DNA of 9,838 nucleotides. Origin: an uncultured Bacteroidales bacterium (GTDB taxonomy: Bacteria; Bacteroidota; Bacteroidia; Bacteroidales; UBA932). The DNA lies in contig CAMFRR010000017.1 in assembly GCA_945982095.1 (NCBI GenBank), positions 1 through 9,838 on the forward strand, written 5' to 3'. Each line of letters starts with the position of its first letter. Within the stretch, counting starts at the first letter, position 1. Below the pieces are notes generated by a model. That model did no database searches, had not been told where the DNA came from, and worked only from the letters and a program-made list of their open reading frames with translations. This document shows positions 7,165 to 9,838 of this stretch, in pieces. A program made the position numbers and the translations under genes.

Positions 7165-8538
7165 ATGAAAAATACATTGCTCAGAGACAATAAGAAGACT
7201 AGATGGACAATGCTGCTCATCTTGTCCTTCGTCATGTTCGCAGCATACGTGGCTTCGGACAATATCTTCGCTGTAGAAAGCACCTTGCTCGGCGACAACT
7301 ATAAGGTTTCAGGAAGCGAGTACAGCTCTCTTGCCGGAGCATACTCCATCTTCAACGTATATTTCCTGATGATTATTTTCGGCGGCCTTATCCTGGACAA
7401 GAAGGGCATAAGGTTCACCGGCATATTTTCAGCCTTGCTGATGGTCGTGGGCATAGCCATGCTCACATTCTCCATGTTCCGCATCCCTGAACTGGTGGCA
7501 GCCGGCGAAGTGATGAATGTTGTTAGCATACCTCTGATGGGAACCATGAGGACAGCGGCCATACCCGCAGTGCTGGGCATAGGCATATACGGTGTAGGTG
7601 CTGAGATTGCAGGCATAACTGTAACTAAGGCCATAGCAAAATGGTTTGTCGGTTATGAGATGGCCCTTGCCATGGGTCTGCAGCTGGCCCTTGCTCGTCT
7701 GGGTACAGGCTTGGCTTATGGTGCAACTCCGGGCATAGTGAAGTTCTTTGACGGAAGCATAGGAGTGGCTGTTCTCATTGGACTCGTACTCCTTGGCATA
7801 GGTCTCCTTACCTTCCTTTTCTACTGCGCTTATGACAAGAAGCTGGACAAGCAGATTGCAGCAGAAGGAATCAAGGACGAAGCAGACAATTCAGAAGAAG
7901 AGTTCCATCTCAAGGACGTGCTGGAAGTAGTGAAAAACCCTGCCTTCTGGCTCATAGCCCTGCTATGCCTGCTGTTCTATGCGGCTGTAAACCCCTTCCT
8001 CAAATATTCTACAGGATTGATGGTCAACAAGTTCGGCATAGACGAGACCTTGGCTGGCCTCTTCCCTTCAATATTGCCTATGGGCTGTATAGTGCTCACT
8101 CCCCTCTTTGGCGGAATATATGACAAGAAGGGTCACGGAGCCGACCTTATGATACTGGGTGCCATACTCATCACTGCAGTACATCTTATCTTCGCCCTGC
8201 CTGCCAACACAAGCAGCGTAATTGCCTTCATACTGATGGTATGTCTGGGCATAGGCTTTGCCCTGCTCCCATCGGCAATGTGGCCATCTATCGCGAAGAT
8301 AATGCCTGCTAAATTGCTGGGAACAACCATGGCTCTGACTTTCTTTATCCAGAATATAGGATTCATATATGTACCTAAGGCCATCAATGCCATTCAGCAG
8401 AACACGGCCGAGGGAGACTATTTCTGGTTCTCAATGTTCTTTGCAGGTCTGGGTCTCGTAGCCCTGCTGCTGGCAGTTGCCGTGAAACTGCTCGACAAGA
8501 AAAAGCACTACGGTCTCCAGCTCCCTAACATTCAATAA
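7165..8538 (+). CDS. Major facilitator superfamily transporter, MFSD1-like
   Basis: This is a 457-residue inner-membrane carrier with about 12 hydrophobic segments split by a charged central loop (about 223-252, rich in Lys, Asp and Glu). The MFS loop signature appears after helix 2 (GGLILDKKGIRFTG, 73-86) and in echo in the second half (GGIYDKKG, 316-323). Two segments recall the MFSD1 branch, which in animals carries lysosomal dipeptides: a charged Asp in helix 1 within YVASDNIFAVE (28-38), and the C-terminal pattern of MWP, LLGT and FIQNIGF (372-400). From this I infer a possible peptide-type or other small organic solute, but the substrate is not established. The neighbours ssb (22 nt before) and dxs (12 nt after) do not suggest a substrate. 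The start is the only ATG near the ssb stop and is placed as expected before the first helix. Confidence 0.88.
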   Translation: MKNTLLRDNKKTRWTMLLILSFVMFAAYVASDNIFAVESTLLGDNYKVSGSEYSSLAGAYSIFNVYFLMIIFGGLILDKKGIRFTGIFSALLMVVGIAMLTFSMFRIPELVAAGEVMNVVSIPLMGTMRTAAIPAVLGIGIYGVGAEIAGITVTKAIAKWFVGYEMALAMGLQLALARLGTGLAYGATPGIVKFFDGSIGVAVLIGLVLLGIGLLTFLFYCAYDKKLDKQIAAEGIKDEADNSEEEFHLKDVLEVVKNPAFWLIALLCLLFYAAVNPFLKYSTGLMVNKFGIDETLAGLFPSILPMGCIVLTPLFGGIYDKKGHGADLMILGAILITAVHLIFALPANTSSVIAFILMVCLGIGFALLPSAMWPSIAKIMPAKLLGTTMALTFFIQNIGFIYVPKAINAIQQNTAEGDYFWFSMFFAGLGLVALLLAVAVKLLDKKKHYGLQLPNIQ

Positions 8539-8550
8539 TTTTTCAAGAAA

Positions 8551-9792
8551 GTGGATATACTCTCCAGCATAAATTCGCCTGCCGACATAAAAGGCCTCAG
8601 CATAGATCAGCTGCGCCAATTGTGTCAGGAGATTCGCGACTATATGATACTGTGCTGCAGCGCAAACCCCGGACATCTGGGCAGCAGTCTCGGCGCTGTG
8701 GAACTCATCGTGGGACTTCATTATGTATTTGACGCCCCGAATGACAAAATCATATTCGACGTATCCCACCAGGCATATGCGCACAAAATCCTCACCGGCC
8801 GCCGCGAAGCATTCAAGAAAAACCGCTGCGAAGACGGAATAAGCGGATTTACACGCATTGAGGAGAGTCCATACGACGCATTCGGCGCAGGCCACTCCAG
8901 CACCTCCATTTCGGCGGCGCTGGGGCTTGCGAAGGCTGCGGAATATAAAGATAACGGCAGCAAATGCGTTGCCCTCATCGGCGACGGTTCGCTCTCGGGA
9001 GGTCTGGCTTTCGAAGGCCTGAACAATGCCGGCGACTGCAGCACAGACCTTCTCGTGGTGGTCAATGACAACAATATGTCCATAGACCACAACATAGGAG
9101 CGATGCACAAACACCTGCTCAAACTCACGACTGATCCTTTCTACAACAGGGTCAAGAAAAAGGTTTCCACACAGATAGGCCAGGGACTTATTCGGGAAAA
9201 GCTGAAATGCGCCATTTCTTCGGTGAAAAACCACCTCGTCCGAAGCTCAGGAGGCGATTTGTTCGAAGCTCTGGGATTCAGGTACTTCGGCCCAATAGAC
9301 GGTAATGACATTGCTGAGGTTGTAAGTACCCTTCAGAGGATAAAGAATCTAGGAGGACCGCGTGTTCTGCACACCATCACCAAGAAAGGCAAGGGCTACG
9401 AACCCGCCGAGGCCGATGCCACCACCTGGCACGCGCCGGGAATGTTCGACCCTTCGACAGGCAAGCGCATAAGTTCGGCCAAAGGGGCAGCCAGATACCA
9501 GGATGTGTTCGGCGAGGTTCTTCTCGAACTGGCGCGCCGCAATTCTGCTGTTGTGGGCATAACTCCAGCAATGGCATCAGGCTGCGGAATGAACATATTG
9601 GCCAAGGAGATGCCTGAGCGTTTCTTTGATGTAGGCATAGCGGAAGAGCATGCTGTCACTTTCAGCGCAGGACTTGCAGCCGGTGGCATGAAACCTTTCT
9701 GCAACATATATTCATCTTTCTCACAAAGGGCCTACGACCAGATAATCCATGACGTGGCCCTGCAGAAACTTCCTGTAGTGCTTTGCCTTGAC
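8551..9792 (+). CDS. dxs: 1-deoxy-D-xylulose-5-phosphate synthase, 3' truncated
   Basis: DXS condenses pyruvate and glyceraldehyde 3-phosphate using thiamine diphosphate, the first step of the MEP isoprenoid pathway and a branch to thiamine and pyridoxal. About 414 genuine residues of a roughly 600-residue enzyme are present. Motifs are GHLGSSLG (41-48, active-site His), FDVSHQAYAHKILTGR (69-84), GAGHSSTSIS (112-121, second His), the diphosphate-binding GDGSLSGG with VNDNNMS (144-151 and 171-177), and the pyrimidine-domain DVGIAEEHAVTF (360-371) with the catalytic Glu. QRAYDQIIHD (392-401) is also typical. The start is a GTG at 8551, 12 nt after the transporter stop, and aligns with the family N-terminus (SSINSPADIKGLS). 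The open frame runs on to 9813, but the codons from 9793 are sequencing adapter, so the gene is cut by the contig end and is not naturally short. Confidence 0.95.
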
Positions 9793-9838
9793 CTGTCTCT
9801 TATACACATCTGACGCTGCCGACGACTCCTTACGTGTA
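9793..9838 (+). other. Nextera sequencing-adapter read-through (not genomic)
   Basis: Bases 9793-9811 are the 19-bp Tn5 mosaic end CTGTCTCTTATACACATCT. Bases 9812-9825 (GACGCTGCCGACGA) are the reverse complement of the Nextera read-1 adapter tail. Bases 9826-9833 (CTCCTTAC) fit an 8-base i5 index, the reverse complement of GTAAGGAG, which I recall as index 505. The final GTGTA fits the start of the P5 side. The order and spacing match the artificial library construct exactly, so this is untrimmed adapter and not a biological transposon end. Confidence 0.98.

Noticed and set aside
8431..9234. 267-codon open frame on the minus strand over the transporter end and dxs
   Set aside because: It is antisense to two well-supported genes, crosses their boundary and has no family motifs, so it is a shadow frame.
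9793..9811. Tn5 mosaic end as evidence of a transposon insertion
   Set aside because: The sequence continues into synthetic adapter and index bases and stops at the contig edge, which is library read-through and not a mobile element.
1..9838. A defence, mobile or biosynthetic system hidden in the window
   Set aside because: Every long stretch is accounted for by housekeeping genes with intact family motifs. There are no repeats of CRISPR type, no integrase or transposase, no toxin-antitoxin pair and no gap over about 105 bp.

Overview
This window reads as a chromosomal, housekeeping segment of a Bacteroidetes bacterium, most likely order Bacteroidales. The reasons are the protein flavour (LysS, RecJ, AroE and DXS variants), a TAnnTTTG-type promoter element in front of lysS, starts without clear Shine-Dalgarno sequences, and an A-rich leader before lysS. 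I cannot place the genus. No rRNA, tRNA, CRISPR array, insertion sequence, phage gene or toxin system is visible. I do not see a new multi-gene system here, and the most notable signals are one exported PHP-type phosphoesterase gene with a frameshift and a contig-end artefact.

Layout. Bases 2-445 (+) hold the 3' part of a shikimate kinase gene cut by the window edge. Converging on it from the right are a membrane-anchored PHP-domain protein (1581-390, minus, frameshifted near 1423) and recJ (3322-1589, minus); the two are 7 nt apart and probably co-transcribed as recJ-PHP. A 105-bp divergent intergenic region (3323-3427) separates recJ from a rightward run that fills the rest of the window. 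That run is lysS (3428-4948), a SpoU/TrmH-family RNA methyltransferase (4948-5736), a divergent shikimate dehydrogenase (5733-6569), ssb (6615-7142), an MFSD1-like major facilitator transporter (7165-8538), and the start of dxs (8551 onward).

How the genes relate. The first three rightward genes overlap by 1 and 4 nt and are very likely translated together. A 45-bp AT-rich gap precedes ssb, which may have its own promoter, and ssb, the transporter and dxs follow with gaps of 22 and 12 nt. The functions are mixed: translation and RNA modification (lysS, methyltransferase), aromatic precursor synthesis (aroK, aroE), DNA maintenance (recJ, ssb), isoprenoid synthesis (dxs) and transport. This looks like dense housekeeping packing rather than one pathway.

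Quality warning. The last 46 bases (9793-9838) are not genomic: they match the Nextera transposon mosaic end, the adapter tail, an 8-base index and the start of the P5 side. The dxs reading frame is therefore truncated at residue 414, and its apparent last six residues are adapter-encoded.
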